Positions 23,189 through 35,351 are shown, numbered from the stretch's first letter. The stretch is 64,000 bases of DNA from Engraulis encrasicolus (GCF_034702125.1 NC_085876.1:1764725-1828724); one strand, 5' to 3'. Program-made: numbers and translations. The notes: generated by a model from the sequence alone, not told the origin.

Positions 23189-23640
23189 CCAGGATCTTTT
23201 CTCAGGTTGTTCATATTGTTCATTGAATGGGAAGTGTGTGATTCATAGTATCAACACCCAAAAAGGATCCAGTATGTGCTTACTGTGTCTGTCACTGTCA
23301 AAGGATTGAGTGAACATAACATATTTTGTGTGTGTTTGTTCGTGTGTGAGTTTGTATTTGTGTGAGGTCGTATGTGTGTATGTTTTTGACAACTCGTCTC
23401 TGTTTTTGTTAAGTGGAGCTGTGTGTGTGCACGCGCACAACAATGACCATATATGTTTGTGTGAATTTTTTTGACGGCTCGTCTCTATTTTTGTTTAGTG
23501 GAGCTGTGTGTGTGTATGTGCACGCGCGCAACAATGACCATACATGTTTGTGTGAATGTTTTTGACAACTCGTCTCTATTTTGTTTAGTGGCGCTGGTGT
23601 GTGTGTGTTGTGTTGTGTTGTGTTGTGTTGTGTGTTGTGC
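23189..23640 (+). repeat. Duplicated block A with three-copy 90-bp minisatellite
   Basis: 23189-23380 is nearly identical to 25360-25530. It continues into about three units of 'tttttgacaactcgtctc...tttagtggagctg' plus a GT/GC-rich run and 'caacaatgaccatacatgttt'. The array ends in (TGTTG)n at 23602-23637. No coding sequence. Confidence 0.88.
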
Positions 23641-23699
23641 GTGCATGTGTTCAACTAACAAAAAAACTACCCCAACCCCAGGGGTATTCCTGCCTGGAC

Positions 23700-23900
23700 C
23701 CCACATGTTTTCACCCCTTTTGCTGGGGTAGTTTTGTTGTTAGTGGAAAAAGTGAAAGTGTAAAAATATTTCCTTACTGACAGGTTAGGATTAGCGATTG
23801 TTTTGGGTTGGGCAGTTTAGCATTAAATAGCTATTGTTTGGGTTTATATGAAATGAAGGCCCCCACAAAGATAGGAAGGGCCCCACATGGGCCCCCCTAA
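23700..23900 (+). repeat. Repeat shared with 38370-38550
   Basis: 'ctggggtagttttgttgtta', 'actgacaggtta', 'gggcagtttagcatt' and 'ccccacaaagataggaagggc' occur in the same order at 38372-38548. Degenerate but clearly the same sequence. Confidence 0.75.
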
Positions 23901-24040
23901 AGATAAAAAGATTGGGCTGTGTGTGTGTGTGTGGTTGTTTATTTCTGAGGGCATTTCAATGTATGTATAAGTATTCTACAAATAAGATGTGTGCTTGGAA
24001 GAATAATGCCTATGTTCCTTCGTGACCATCTCGGAGGATA

Positions 24041-24069
24041 GTGTGTGTGTGTGTGTGTGTGTGTGTGTC
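24041..24069. repeat. (GT)n microsatellite
   Basis: Pure GT run. Nearby are a CT-rich tract (24186-24234) and a long imperfect CA-rich tract (about 24325-24440). Confidence 0.9.
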
Positions 24070-24601
24070 TGAGGACATTGAAATGTGTAATATTAAATTG
24101 CATGGTATCTTCTATGAACTGTGTGTTTATTTTCTCCAGATGACACGTGCCCTTACCTACTACATCAGCTTGAAAAATGCATTCTCTCTCTCACGCACGC
24201 TCTCTCTCTCACTGTCTCTTTCTCTCTCTCCCTGTACTACATCACAGAAGTGCTGGGTGAATAAGGTTCATTGGTAAGCCATGCACAGCTTGAAGCACTA
24301 ACACATGCAAATTATACTTTCAAACACACACACACTCACGCAGACACACTCACGCACGGACACACACACGTGCACACAAACACAAGCACACAAACGCGCG
24401 CACACACAGAAACGGGCACACGGACATGCGCACACACAATAACATCCTAATACACACAATAAACAAAACAGCAGGCATGAGTAAAGGCAGGCAGGAAGTT
24501 AGGGAGTGAAACAAACTGTGTACTTTTTACCGTTTTACCTAGTCTATAATTTATCATAAAACAAATTTGAATTTGTAAGATAAAATTGAAACACCTTAGA
24601 T

Positions 24602-24936
24602 CAGTGCTTCTCAACTGGAATAGTCTTGGGACCCACCATTTTCCACTCTCATTCGGTCGCGACCCAATTTTTTTTAGTGACACTCGAATGACTGGTTGCA
24701 CGCTACTGTCTCGCATAAACATTCTGATTTTATCTCTGATGACAGATGACACCAGTTCAATCGCCTATCAAAATAAAAGTTGTAAATTGTTGCAGGAAAA
24801 GTTGGATGATTGTTTTTTTTTTTATTTCAGCGAATCAATGAACTACGATTTTTTTTTTACACCACGGCTCCGCAACCCACCCATGACCCCTCCGCGACCC
24901 ACTTTTGGGTCGCGGCCCACCAGTTGAGAATCACTG
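24602..24936. mobile_element. hAT MITE with CAGTGCTTCTCAACTGG ends
   Basis: Termini CAGTGCTTCTCAACTGG / CCAGTTGAGAATCACTG are flanked by CCTTAGAT (24594-24601) and CCTTCGAT (24937-24944), an 8-bp duplication with one mismatch. 'gggacccacc' and 'gggtcgcggcccacc' subterminal repeats are typical of vertebrate hAT MITEs. Confidence 0.9.
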
Positions 24937-25029
24937 CCTTCGATGATGCAAGCATTTTATTTTTGCGCATTGAAATGATTGCAGTCGAGGTTCGGACGAG
25001 ACTCTCCCTTTGATAACTGAGTTATGATC

Positions 25030-25105
25030 TGTCATTGCGCATGGTGGGGATTGAACGCTGGTTTCTCAATTAGAGTGCGGTTGCGTTACCGCTCACCTAC
25101 AGATG
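25030..25105 (-). mobile_element. tRNA-derived SINE head
   Basis: Read on the minus strand, it has a near-consensus A box (TAGGTGAGCGG) and a perfect B box (GTTCAATCC) about 37 bp apart. The cloverleaf is degraded, so it is a SINE or tRNA relic rather than a working tRNA gene. Confidence 0.6.
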
Positions 25106-25359
25106 GTTGCCTAATAACTCAGATAAAGACTTGATTTGACAAGGCATGCCAGAGTCTACAACATGATCGCATTTTCGGCAATCGTTGATATGGACTTCCC
25201 ATGTACAATGTGCACGAGCGCAACGCCAGCTTTGATGAGCGCAGCTGATCCTCAGTGGTGGAACGGCGTCTGCCTCAAGTTTAAGCTGCTGTTAGTTGAA
25301 ACTCCGATTTTGCGCGTAACCGCCGCTGAATTCGCCAATGATGGAATGGTCCCCAGGTT

Positions 25360-25680
25360 CTTTTCTCAGGTTGTTCATATTCATTAAATGGGAAGTGTGT
25401 GATTCATAGTATCAACACCCAAAAAGGATCCAGTATGTGCTTACTGTGTCTGTCACTGTCAAAGGATTGAGTGAACAAAAAATATTTTGTGTGTTTGTTC
25501 ATGTGTGAGGTCGTATGTGTGTATGTTTTTGACAACTCGTCTCTAATTTTGTTAAGTGGAGCTGTGTGTGTGTGTGTGTGTATGTGTGTGTGTGTACACG
25601 CACAACAATGACCATACATGTTTGTGTGAATGTTTTTGACAACTCGTCTTTATTCTTGTTTAGTTGGAGCTCTAGTGGTG
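25360..25680 (+). repeat. Duplicated block B with two-copy minisatellite
   Basis: Second copy of the 23189-23600 block: 'gggaagtgtgtgattcatagtatcaac', 'ccagtatgtgcttactgtg' and then two units of the tgacaactcgtct core around a GT tract (25562-25594). Confidence 0.88.
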
Positions 25681-26495
25681 TTTCAAAGGTGAGTGTGCGA
25701 CTGTGTGTGACTATAGTATAACCAGGGTGCCATATTGCTATAGTCTGTACGGTTTATGTGTGTGCGAGCAACCGTTTGTGTGTGGAGTGTGTGTTGTGAT
25801 GTCAGGGTCCATCTTAGATGGGTGCTAGTGAGATGGCTCCAACCACAACTTTCCATGGCTCCATCTGGTGGTGGAGTTGAGAACTGCACTCCTCTATCTC
25901 AACACAGCTGTGGCTACTAATGGCTGTTGATTTCTAGAGCAGAAGTGGGCCTGGAACACAATCTAACTCGACCCTGGCTTTCAATGTGGGGTTGGGAGAG
26001 CTCAGTGTTGCACTGTGTCAGAGTTTCACTGTGGAGATCTTCATGGACAGTTTATTTAACGGTGGAACTCCTGGGAAATACCTGGGGACCATTCCATCAA
26101 TGGCGTTTACCCCAAATCAGAGTTCAAGACGGTAAACGGCGCTATTTTTAGACAGAGATCCGTTTCATCAGTCTTGCTAACCTGAAACTCAGCGGAGTTT
26201 CCAAGGTAATGTATGCTCCAAGTCAAGCCTAGTAGCTCCCAGGTTTAACACCAGGCTAAATATATGATATGAGTGTTTCAAAGAATTTCAACCTGCAGGA
26301 AACGGTGTCACAACTGGATCGTTCCACATATTCCCGCCAGCATTTTGCGAGATCAAAGTGAACCAGTCTCCCTACTAAAATGGCAGTTAAAATTCCAATA
26401 ATTACCATTGTCTTGAATTTCGATAATTAGCACATTTTTAGATAACGTTAATAGTCTAAATAATAAGATAAGTTCGAACAAGGAGAAGAAGGTGT
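25681..26495. other. Intergenic, nothing recognised
   Basis: No convincing coding signal or paired repeat ends found. Only short frames. Confidence 0.4.
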
Positions 26496-26496
26496 A

Positions 26497-26600
26497 GAAT
26501 GCCCAGTCGGTAGGTGCACTGCATAATATGTGGTCGCGCCGGGTTCAAGTCTGGTGAGTAGCTACAAGCGACATGATATAGAAATGAAATCCGCACAAAC
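26497..26600 (+). mobile_element. tRNA-derived SINE head
   Basis: A-box-like tgcccagtcggtagg is followed 40 bp later by a perfect B box, GTTCAAGTC. The body continues without a recognised tail. Confidence 0.5.
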
Positions 26601-27355
26601 ATAGGCTGCATCTGCCTGTTCTCTCCTTTGATGTCACTTTAAGTGGCTGGCTTCATTCTCTACCAAGCAATATGCCTAGTTAAATGTAGACATTTACATT
26701 TTACAGTGTAGCCTATAGGCAATACAAAAGTCCTCAAAGTCGCCGATGGTTGGTTTTTGCATTGCTATTGTGGCCTGCATTATCTCTTTACCGTAATATT
26801 TTTAAGATTTTTTAGATGTTTTTAAGATGTTTAGTGACTACGCCACTCTCATTTGTTAGGGTGAGAGAACCCAACCATCAAACACTTGATTTGACTTTCC
26901 CCCGCAACAGGTTAGTGAATAACAAGAGATACAACTGTCATACAATTCAGAGTTCTTTTTATTTTCTTTCTTTTCGTAATGAATCTCTGCACATAAAGTA
27001 TGCCTCACGGGCTCAGTCAAATATGAAAACAGAATATGAACTTTTACAGTATTTATAGGCACGCCATCTCAAGATCCAAAATTGTGCAAATGTGCTAGTT
27101 ATGCAAAAGTGCTAATTGCACGAGGGGTAGACCAAATAACAAAAATTGCACGGCAAACAAAATTAGTAAAGCAAATTGTACAAAAGAAAACAAACTGCCA
27201 AAAGGGCAAAATTGGTAATGGCCACCACACACACACACAAGCCTGTTAGACACACGTCTTTGGTCTCCCCCTACAGCAAGTATAGGTTCCAAAAGGAGTC
27301 TGAGATTTAAGATACGTCTCCCAGTAATACTTCAGTGTTCATACCCTAATCATAT
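26601..27355. other. Intergenic, nothing recognised
   Basis: AT-rich, with a degenerate run of 'aaattgcacaa' words at about 27075-27200. No gene. Confidence 0.4.
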
Positions 27356-27360
27356 ACACA

Positions 27361-27512
27361 AGCTCCGTCTTGGCGGTTACTAAGTAGAAACTTACACGAG
27401 CCCCTTCGTCTCGGATGTTACAAAGTGAAACTTACACAAGCCCCTTCGTCTTGGAGGTTAGAATGAAACTTACACGAGCCCCTTCGTCTCGGACGTTACA
27501 AAGTGAAAAGGT
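27361..27512 (+). repeat. Three-copy minisatellite of about 52 bp
   Basis: Unit 'gaaacttacacgagccccttcgtct.ggatgttacaaagt' repeats three times, with a degenerate leading copy at 27361. Confidence 0.85.
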
Positions 27513-28388
27513 TGCACAGGATGAATCACTCACACAATAGGACAAAACAAGAAAAAAAAGGTTGGGAAAAGAACAGTGATGCCCCCCTTCTCTAGTGACA
27601 CTGCATCAGTGTAGTCGAAGGCACCAACTCCTCCTATGTACATTTAACGAGAAAGTTACCATTAGGCACGGCATTTATAAATCGATTAAACAGGAGTTGT
27701 GTATTGTGGAAATGCACAACTCCCTACACAAGTCAAGTGCTAAGCGTCGAAACTCTTACAGAAAATGCCGGCATTACCTCTGGTTCTCTCGAAGCGGCAC
27801 GCAAGCAGTCAACCACAAAGGACACAAAGTGGAGACACGCCACCAGCGACACTTGACTTTGCCCAGCTCGGCACACCATTCCAGAACAGCAGCCGACCCC
27901 ACGCCAGCCGCCAATGGACAGGGCTACGATTAAGTTAAATGGTGTCAGTAACCAACAACTAAGTACATTACAATGCACCAAAAAGAGCAATAAACCAACC
28001 GAGAAGGACGCCTACCTTTCCTGTACGATGGCTCAACCACAAACGGAGGGACAGAGAGAGCGGTGTACCCCACGCTACACTCTGCAGCATCAAAAACATA
28101 GCATCTTTGCTAGCTAGTTACCACCGCAATATATGCTACACACCGGAAGGAAAAGGGGAGCGTCGTTACCCCGTCAGAATAAAGGTTCAGGATAACCACC
28201 GGTTACACAATGATTCAGCAAATGCTCTCTGCCCAACGTTTTAGCTATGCTCTGTTTCATCCTAAAACAAATTAAAACACTCCAGCTGATGAAAGCATTC
28301 ATATGTTCAGGGGTGATAGTGGGGAAAAAAGGCAGGTACGTAAGCTAATTGACCACAATTGTGATTGACCACCAAAACGACTTGCTTA
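27513..28388. other. Intergenic, nothing recognised
   Basis: Frames of up to 112 aa occur (27595-27933), but they lack domains and contain repeat-like composition. Not called as genes. Confidence 0.4.
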
Positions 28389-28392
28389 TTAA

Positions 28393-29990
28393 CACATTCA
28401 AGACCAGCCGTTTTTTTGGATTTTAGCTGTAGACTCCCAGCCAATTTCGTCATTTTTTGAACAGCCACCGAATATTTTGTCTTCAACCCACAGACACGTC
28501 AGGACTTGTTCGAAAGCCCAAACTCAGCTGTCTGTATGTTTTTACAGTTCCTAGCGTATTCCATTCCGAAGTTATGCAAGTCTAAGTGAGCTGTGGTTTC
28601 GGCAGAAATAGCGTTTTTCACTATTCGAACGGAGATAAAGCCTTTTTTGTCACGGGTGCGCTCTTTAAATTGCGGGTCAAAATGCATTTTCACACCCGAA
28701 GATCAACTCCAGTAGCTTCCAAGTAAACTATTTTGATGCAAAAATCACTTGGTCAGGCTATTGTTTAGAGCCACATCATCTGGAATGCTAGCTAGCTAAT
28801 GTCACTTGACTGGCAGTTTTCGTTCTGTAAAAGTAGACGTGTCAAAGTACTCACCCAAAATTAGGTTACTTCCTGCTGTGTTGCATGCTGTTTTTCATTA
28901 CAACCTTCCATTTTACACCTATCTTGATGACAGCAAAACCCCTTGGGTCTGACACACCAAGGCGGTAAAGCAGCGCGGAACGGCCACGGTTTTTACCGGC
29001 GTCAGTGAAAATACATTGAAACCTATCTGTCCTTACACACCAACCGGCGGTAGTCGGGCGTCAGCGGCGCGGGAGCCGGCTCCGCGCCGCGCTGCATTTG
29101 GAAAATAGAACTCGAGCGTATTTTTCACGCCGGCGACCGGCGGTGTCTCATTCAAATGAATGGCAAAGTAGCATGCTAGCTTTAGCTGTGGGGAGAGTTT
29201 TGAATAGGACTGGCCGCGCACGCCGACGCTGTCAGTGTGCAAGGCAGAGAAAAGCACGCCGTCAAAACTAAGCAGAAAGACCGCGTTCGTCCCGTGACCG
29301 TTCCGTTCCGCCTTGGTATGTTTTGGCCCTTATCCTTCCATCATATGTTTAGGAACAGGCTAGCTAGTAAGCCACTGACAGGACGCTATTTTTTTTTTCC
29401 CTAGAACAAGGATGCCACAGATGGCCAAACTTGGCTTCTCATTGGTCAACCTTCACAACTTCCTGTAGGGTTTAGGCATGGTTCTGGTCTGGGCACAATT
29501 TCGCAACAAATTTGGCAATACCTTGCTTATTTCGCAGTTCTTGGCAAAAGTAAAGAATCAGAAATATTGCTTTCCTGACAGGTTAAGTTTAGGGAAGGTT
29601 TAGGTTTAGGCACATATCAAAAGTGTGGTGAGTGTCGGCGTGTTTTCGGCTTCAAGACTAGTCTTGCCGCTCTGGAAGTTCGACCAATCAGAGGCAACCT
29701 GTGGCGTCCTTGTACTAGGAAAAACTATATCGCTGACAGGACATGTTTTGGTGCTCTAGGAAGTAAATTGAGACGTGACGTGACGTGATCAGGAAGTGGT
29801 TTGATTTGCTATAATAAAACTCATACCGTGTGTAATAAAATGCACCGATGTTGAAATATCCAGATCCTGACTTTGTAGGTGTTTTCATGATCTGTCAGTT
29901 CTGTTCATCACATTATTACAAAAATCACACAGAATGAGCCAACGCATGGGAGACAAAAACGTATTTTTACATGACTTGGGAGTGAATGTG
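28393..29990. mobile_element. TTAA-flanked element, piggyBac-like, hosting MITE copy 2
   Basis: Ends CACATTCAAGACC / GGGAGTGAATGTG are flanked by TTAA at 28389-28392 and 29991-29994. Contains the 384-bp MITE (28945-29328) and, at about 29580, the 'gacaggttaagtttaggga' word that recurs elsewhere. No transposase. The terminal match is short (about 8 bp), so the classification is tentative. Confidence 0.65.
28945..29328 (+). mobile_element. 384-bp MITE copy 2 (uninterrupted)
   Basis: Flanked by CTT at 28942-28944 and 29329-29331. Ends GGGTCTGACACACCAAGGCGG / CCGCCTTGGTATGTTTTGGCC. It is the intact counterpart of 12820-13193 + 15020-15032 in reverse orientation. The GC-rich core creates spurious frames on both strands. 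Confidence 0.85.
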
Positions 29991-31008
29991 TTAAAGTACA
30001 ATTTCACCAATGTTTATAATAATTCGTTTTCAACATCAGGGTCTTCCTTTATCTATCACTGACGTGTTCAGCATTTTCGGGCTTGTGAAATGGTTGTGCA
30101 ATACACTATTTGTCGACACAGCATGTCTTATTTCCACTGGTTTCCCAACAGGTCTAGCCCACTAGCAATTAGCTCGCCCGGGCCTGGTGTCATTTCTACC
30201 ACTGCTCAGCAACTAATAAACTTCCAAAGCTTTGTCTTTAATTAGTGGGGTCGTAGGCATGTGCATTTTTTCTCAGTCATTTCAAATTTGTGTTTAAGTT
30301 TGGTTTTCACTCCCAAGTTGAAGTTTATGGTCTATAGAACAATTTGAGTTCGAGTGTCAAACACACAGACAACAAAATGGCCTGCGGGGGGCGCTCTAAA
30401 ATATATAAACTGCTATAACTTTTTATTAGTTTAACCACATTTAACATATGAGGTATGCATGGATTCAGCATTAAGAGGAGGAGCTGCTGAGCTAAGTATT
30501 TGGTCACCAGATTAAAGACACACTATGTCATAAACACGCTTTTAGTCCATGGACAGCAAAATTCAGGGTTTTTTTAAGATAAAGGGTGGAAATGCCCTCC
30601 AAGTTCTAATGAAACATCATTTATTGTTACAAGTTATTGTAAATTGAGCCTGGTATATCATTCAACTTGATTTGTTCAGAATATCCCTGAAGCACAAAGA
30701 TACCTAGGATACTTATACGCAAATATGGCTGCATAAAGCCTATGTGATATTTAGGACCCAACTTGCAACTTTGAGTTTATGAATTTAGGATCACGAGTAT
30801 CAACTTTTTTCGATTAAGCCATATTCTATTCACACATAAAATCACAAAAAAACGTTATATCTGGAAGAAAATAAATCAATAATAACAATAATAATAATAA
30901 TAAGACTGCATTTCCGGAGAGACAATGCTATTGGTATGCTTGCGGATTATGCACACACACACACAGAGCTGTTGTATACACACACAGAAACACGAGGGAA
31001 AGAGATAG

Positions 31009-31010
<2 letters not shown>

Positions 31011-31100
<90 letters not shown>
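31011..31100. repeat. (GT)45 microsatellite
   Basis: The longest pure dinucleotide run in the window, followed by (GA)n to 31119. Confidence 0.97.
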
Positions 31101-31101
<1 letters not shown>

Positions 31102-31164
31102 TGTGAGAGAGAGAGAGAGATGTGTGTGTGTGCGTGTGCGTGCATGTATGGAGATGCTTCAGGT

Positions 31165-31256
31165 GCCTTTCAGCAATGGGTGGGTAGGGAGAGGTAAGGG
31201 TGGGATTCGAACCTGCAACCCTCTGACAGACCAACACCCTACCCAGTAGGCCACTG
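31165..31256 (-). mobile_element. tRNA-derived SINE head
   Basis: On the minus strand it has a consensus A box, TGGCCTACTGG, and a perfect B box, GTTCGAATC, 38 bp apart. It lies in the loop of the giant inverted-repeat element beside the GT tract. Confidence 0.7.
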
Positions 31257-31299
31257 CCACTTACTGACAGCAGAGGTCTAAAGTTCTACAAGGCTGCAT

Positions 31300-32520
31300 G
31301 TGTGTGTGTATGACTGAAGATTCTAAAGGTGACAGTTTGGCAGTCAATAGCTGAGTAATATGTGCAGCCTTATTTTTACGCTGTCATATCTCCAAAAGTT
31401 TTGCAAGTTGTCAGATGATATTGACACACAAATGGCACAAACCTGCTCTTCATGTCAAAGCTGAGATCACTTTTCTTGGCCAAATGGTTCAGTCAAAAAA
31501 TGGACATATTCAGGCCTATGCGCTGAGCTGTTCACACATTTTTTTGTAAGTGAATGAGGTCACATCATAGGGATTTTAAAACTGCTCTCTTTGAAACATT
31601 TTTAAGAGTTGGCTTATGATCTTCACACAGTTTGTATTCAGAGCCAATACCTCTCTGACAATGCCTTTACCTAGTTGATACAAAAACCCCAGGACAGGTC
31701 ACCTCTCACTCTAACTGCCACAGTTTGTGACATTATCATCTTGACCATTCATTTCAATTAGGGGGAAAACTGAGGAAAAACAAGTCTGGTGAACGAATGA
31801 AAGGGGGTAGGCCAGCGAAAAATACTCCACCCTGAGACCTTTTCGAGCCGTTCGTTTTGGCACTCGAACCGTGTCTCTATCTCAAACGCTGCAACGATTC
31901 AAAGCCGCCGTACTAATGAATGGCAATTCCCATATGCCGAGGTGAATGGAAAAATTTAGAATAATAATAAAATGTTGATGAACAATTAATATGCTTTCCC
32001 GCAAGCATACTAAATAAACTGTTGGAGTAGAATTAGTATGCTTGCTGGGGGCAAGCAGATTCCTTTGGCAAGCATACTAAATAATACTATAGGACTATTT
32101 CATACATGGTAGACACAATCATCTGCTCTGGGAACTGTCCATTTGTTACCAGCGTAGTTGACAGGAATGAAAACCGTTCTTATTATCTGCATTTTCCAGA
32201 AATGCCTGCCAATCTGGTAACAAATGAACAGTTCCCAGATTTGGACTACACCACCAAAGCAATGCAGTTGCCAAAGATGTTTTCCAACTAGAGGTGAAGT
32301 GCAGCTGTTTTTGTAGTTGTACAAATAGACCTGCCAGATCTCGGTGCAAGTGCATGAAGGCAGAGTTAAAGTGCACATACAATTTCTAAGACTGACCACT
32401 GACTGTTTTTGCATGTGTTCTCTGTCATAGTTATTGTAGAGTGGAGTATTGGAATAAATGTTAGCCCTATGGTCTTCTGTTTACTTTTTGAATGCAAGAA
32501 AAAATGATGTTCCCCATAGT
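31300..32520. other. Loop region of the inverted-repeat element, no gene
   Basis: Holds short inverted words 'gcaagcatactaaata' / 'tagtatgcttgc' three times at 31990-32090. No reading frame with a recognised domain. Confidence 0.5.
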
Positions 32521-32524
32521 ATTT

Positions 32525-32550
32525 ATCATCATCATCATCATCACTATTAC

Positions 32551-32584
<34 letters not shown>
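32525..32584. repeat. (ATC)n then (ATT)n microsatellite
   Basis: Two adjoining trinucleotide runs. Confidence 0.93.
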
Positions 32585-33121
32585 GATTTACTTTCTTCCA
32601 GATATAAAGTGTTTAAATTGTGAATAAAATGATGGCTTGATTGAAAAAAAGCTGGTACTCATGATCCTAAATTGATATACTCAAAGTTGCAAGTTGGGTC
32701 CTAAATATCACATAGGCTTTATGCAGCTATATTTGTTTATATGTATCTTAAGTATATGTGTGCTTCAGGGATATTCTGAACAAATCAAGTTAAGTGATAA
32801 CCCAGGCTTTATTTACAATAAATTGAAACAATAAATTATGTTTCATTGCAACTTGGAGGGCATTTCCACCCTTTATCTTAAAAAAGCCCGAATTTAGCTG
32901 TCCATTGGCCAAAAGTGTGTTTATTACATATTGTGTCTTTAATCTGGTAACCAACTATTTAGCCAACCGGGTTCTCCTCTTCATGCTGAATCCATACATA
33001 CCTCATATGTTAAATTTGGTTTAACTAATCAAAAATTATAGCAGTTTATATATTTTAGAGTGCCCCCCGCAGGCCATTTTGTTATTTGTGTGTTCAACAC
33101 TCGAACTCAAATTGTTTCTAT

Positions 33122-33884
33122 TGGGAGGGAAAGTGGAAAACAGCGATCCTAGCGGTTACGTTCCAAACACCAGGGTGATCCTATTGAAACTCCCATAGAC
33201 AAGTTTTTTAAAAAATCCCACAAAGATATGACTTGGAACTATAACACCAGACACATTTTTCAGCGTACACAATAGCATGAACTACTACCTGTGAAAATCT
33301 CAAGTCATTTTTTGCCCTTTTAAGAAAAATAGAAATTGTGCCAATCTGGTCGGAAACGGACTACAGCTCCCAGCATGCTGTGCTTCGCGCCTCGTTGACA
33401 ACACAGAGAAACAAATGAACGCGAACGAACGCAAGTTCTTCGCATATCTTCACATTCTTGTAATCCTATGAGTTCCACATTGTCTTCTTATTACACATAT
33501 ATACACGCGATCATTTTGGTATGGTTTTAAATTCTCTAGTAGATATGATGGCTTCTGTGGTGACGAGTAACCACCTCTCTGGCTCATGTTTGGCTATGCT
33601 AATTTGGCTATGCTAATTACATGGAGTAAACAAGCCACACATGCCAGTCAGTGTAGTTCTGTATTAGCTTTTTAAAGAATATTAAAATCAGCTCAGATCA
33701 GTGAAAAACCGAACATTTTACCACCTGGTTCGATAAAACGGGCCAACATGCCCATAATATGACTGCCACTACTTCTACTTCGTCGTCAGGGCCGAGATGT
33801 AATTTTTCAAAGAAAAAAAACATTCATTTGTTGCAGGGGGTTGGAACGTTGCCAGCAGGGGGCGATGAGATTACTTTCCCTCCC
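33122..33884. mobile_element. 763-bp DNA transposon in the right arm, GGGAGGGAAAGT ends
   Basis: Ends (T)GGGAGGGAAAGT / ACTTTCCCTCCC are flanked by TAT at 33119-33121 and 33885-33887. Removing it restores 'gtttctatagacc', which matches the opposite arm at 30330-30345. Non-autonomous. Confidence 0.85.
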
Positions 33885-33967
33885 TATAGACCCTAAACTT
33901 CAACTTGGAAGTGAAAACCAAACTTAAACATCAATTTGAAATGACTGAGCCTATTACGACCCCACTA

Positions 33968-35349
33968 TAATGTCATGGCTCTTCTTTTTAATGTCACTGA
34001 TGTGGCGAGTCATTTCAAACCTTTTAATGGTCAAAAGAAGAGAAGTTGTTGTAAACGTGACAGCGATCGATTGGTTTGACTTTTTCTGGTTAGCTCACCC
34101 AGTATGGTATAGAGAGCTCTACTGTTTGCATTTGCTAGCATTGTTGGCAGTTGCTAGCTGTAGAGCTCAACCTCACGATTGCGCAATCATTTGAAATCCT
34201 GGTCGTGGCACATGCGTAAATCGCTCAGTTAAAGCAGTGCTACGACCCGATTTGACACATTCGCTGTTAAGCATGTCCTCATCTCCACCTCAGCTGCGCA
34301 TGCTCCCTCCTCTCCAGACTGGGGAAACGTGTCTGTCGCACAGTGGGCGCATGCGGCTCGTATAGTGTAAGAACATTAGTCGTGAGATGTGAACTTTTAA
34401 ATAGTGAAATTCCCTCGTGCAGTGTGAGCAGGAACTTAACACCCATGAGTGAAAATATTGCACAGTGTATGCCCGCCTCGAGTTAGACATGACGCGTCCA
34501 AGTTCGTAATGAGATTATGTTGCCATTGGAGTAGGGGATCTGCAAGAGGAGCACATCTTGTGCAAAGATGTTTCATTCCCGCTGTGTTAATCGTCCATCG
34601 CTGAGTTTTTCGTAGCAAGTGTTAGCCTGATAAAAACCAGCCTAAATGTGAGACTGGATGTGTAATTTAGTCTGGCTCCGATGACCGATATATACGAAGA
34701 TTGTTGATGAGAACAACCTGTTGTTTTTCAAACCGTGCCTGTGCCTATAGGCCGGCGCTCTGACCAATCAGCGATCTTTCTCGTTGATGTGCTTTCCCAA
34801 CGTTGCGAGCTTCGTCGTCACTCCCTCAAAACCCTGCCCGCTTTGATTCAAAACAAATCTCTGCGATACGATTGGTTTGCCAGACTCAGGGCACAGTGTT
34901 CAACTGTTCTCCGACCAATCGCAGCTAAAAAAAATGTGGCGTCCAGTGAGTGGCGTTGGTTTACTAGGCTAAGCAAGTGTGTGTGGCAGTGCGACACACG
35001 CACTCATGCCAGTAGTGTTGCCAGGGTGACCAACCACATCCTCAACTTGCCAACTGAACGACGTGGGGCAAATTAATTGTTATTACAGCATTTTAAAATA
35101 AATTTGTTCAGCAATGAAGTGTAACAGTATTAGATAAGTATTAATCCACTTGAGTGTGTGTGTTTGTGCTCGATGTATAACGGGGAAGGGGAGGTTTACG
35201 GCACTCTGCTATGCCTCATGCCCCACTCCCCTTACCCGTTAAAAATCTAGCACAACCCCACGGCCTCTAGTGGGTTATTCCTTAATTGAGGATTGGTGGT
35301 GACAATGCTGTGAATGGATCTGTAAATTCTATTACACTTCACTTTCAAA
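33968..35349. other. Intergenic, nothing firmly recognised
   Basis: Several 'gaccaatc' words around 34760-34925 and 'agcctgataaaaaccagcct' at 34625 look like parts of a common fish repeat. I could not pair ends. Confidence 0.4.
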
Positions 35350-35351
35350 TA

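Larger units (their letters stand above)
30245..33965. mobile_element. Giant inverted-repeat element (about 3.7 kb) with TA flanks
   Basis: The left arm (30245 to about 30830) pairs with the right arm (about 32640-33965) over more than 550 bp once the insertion at 33122-33884 is removed. Ends GTGGGGTCGTA / TACGACCCCAC are each next to TA. Landmarks shared by both arms are 'gttttcact.ccaagttgaagttta', 'gcctgcgggggg', 'cctcatatgttaaa' and 'ataaagggtggaaatgccctcc'. The loop contains (AAT)n, a 90-bp GT tract, a SINE head and an (ATC)n/(ATT)n tract. No transposase. Family unknown. Confidence 0.82.

Noticed and set aside
25030..25105. Functional tRNA gene
   Set aside because: Promoter boxes fit, but the acceptor stem and anticodon arm do not pair well. 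Treated as a SINE head.
27595..27933. 112-aa plus-strand frame
   Set aside because: No domain, no splice context, and a similar-sized frame exists on the opposite strand.
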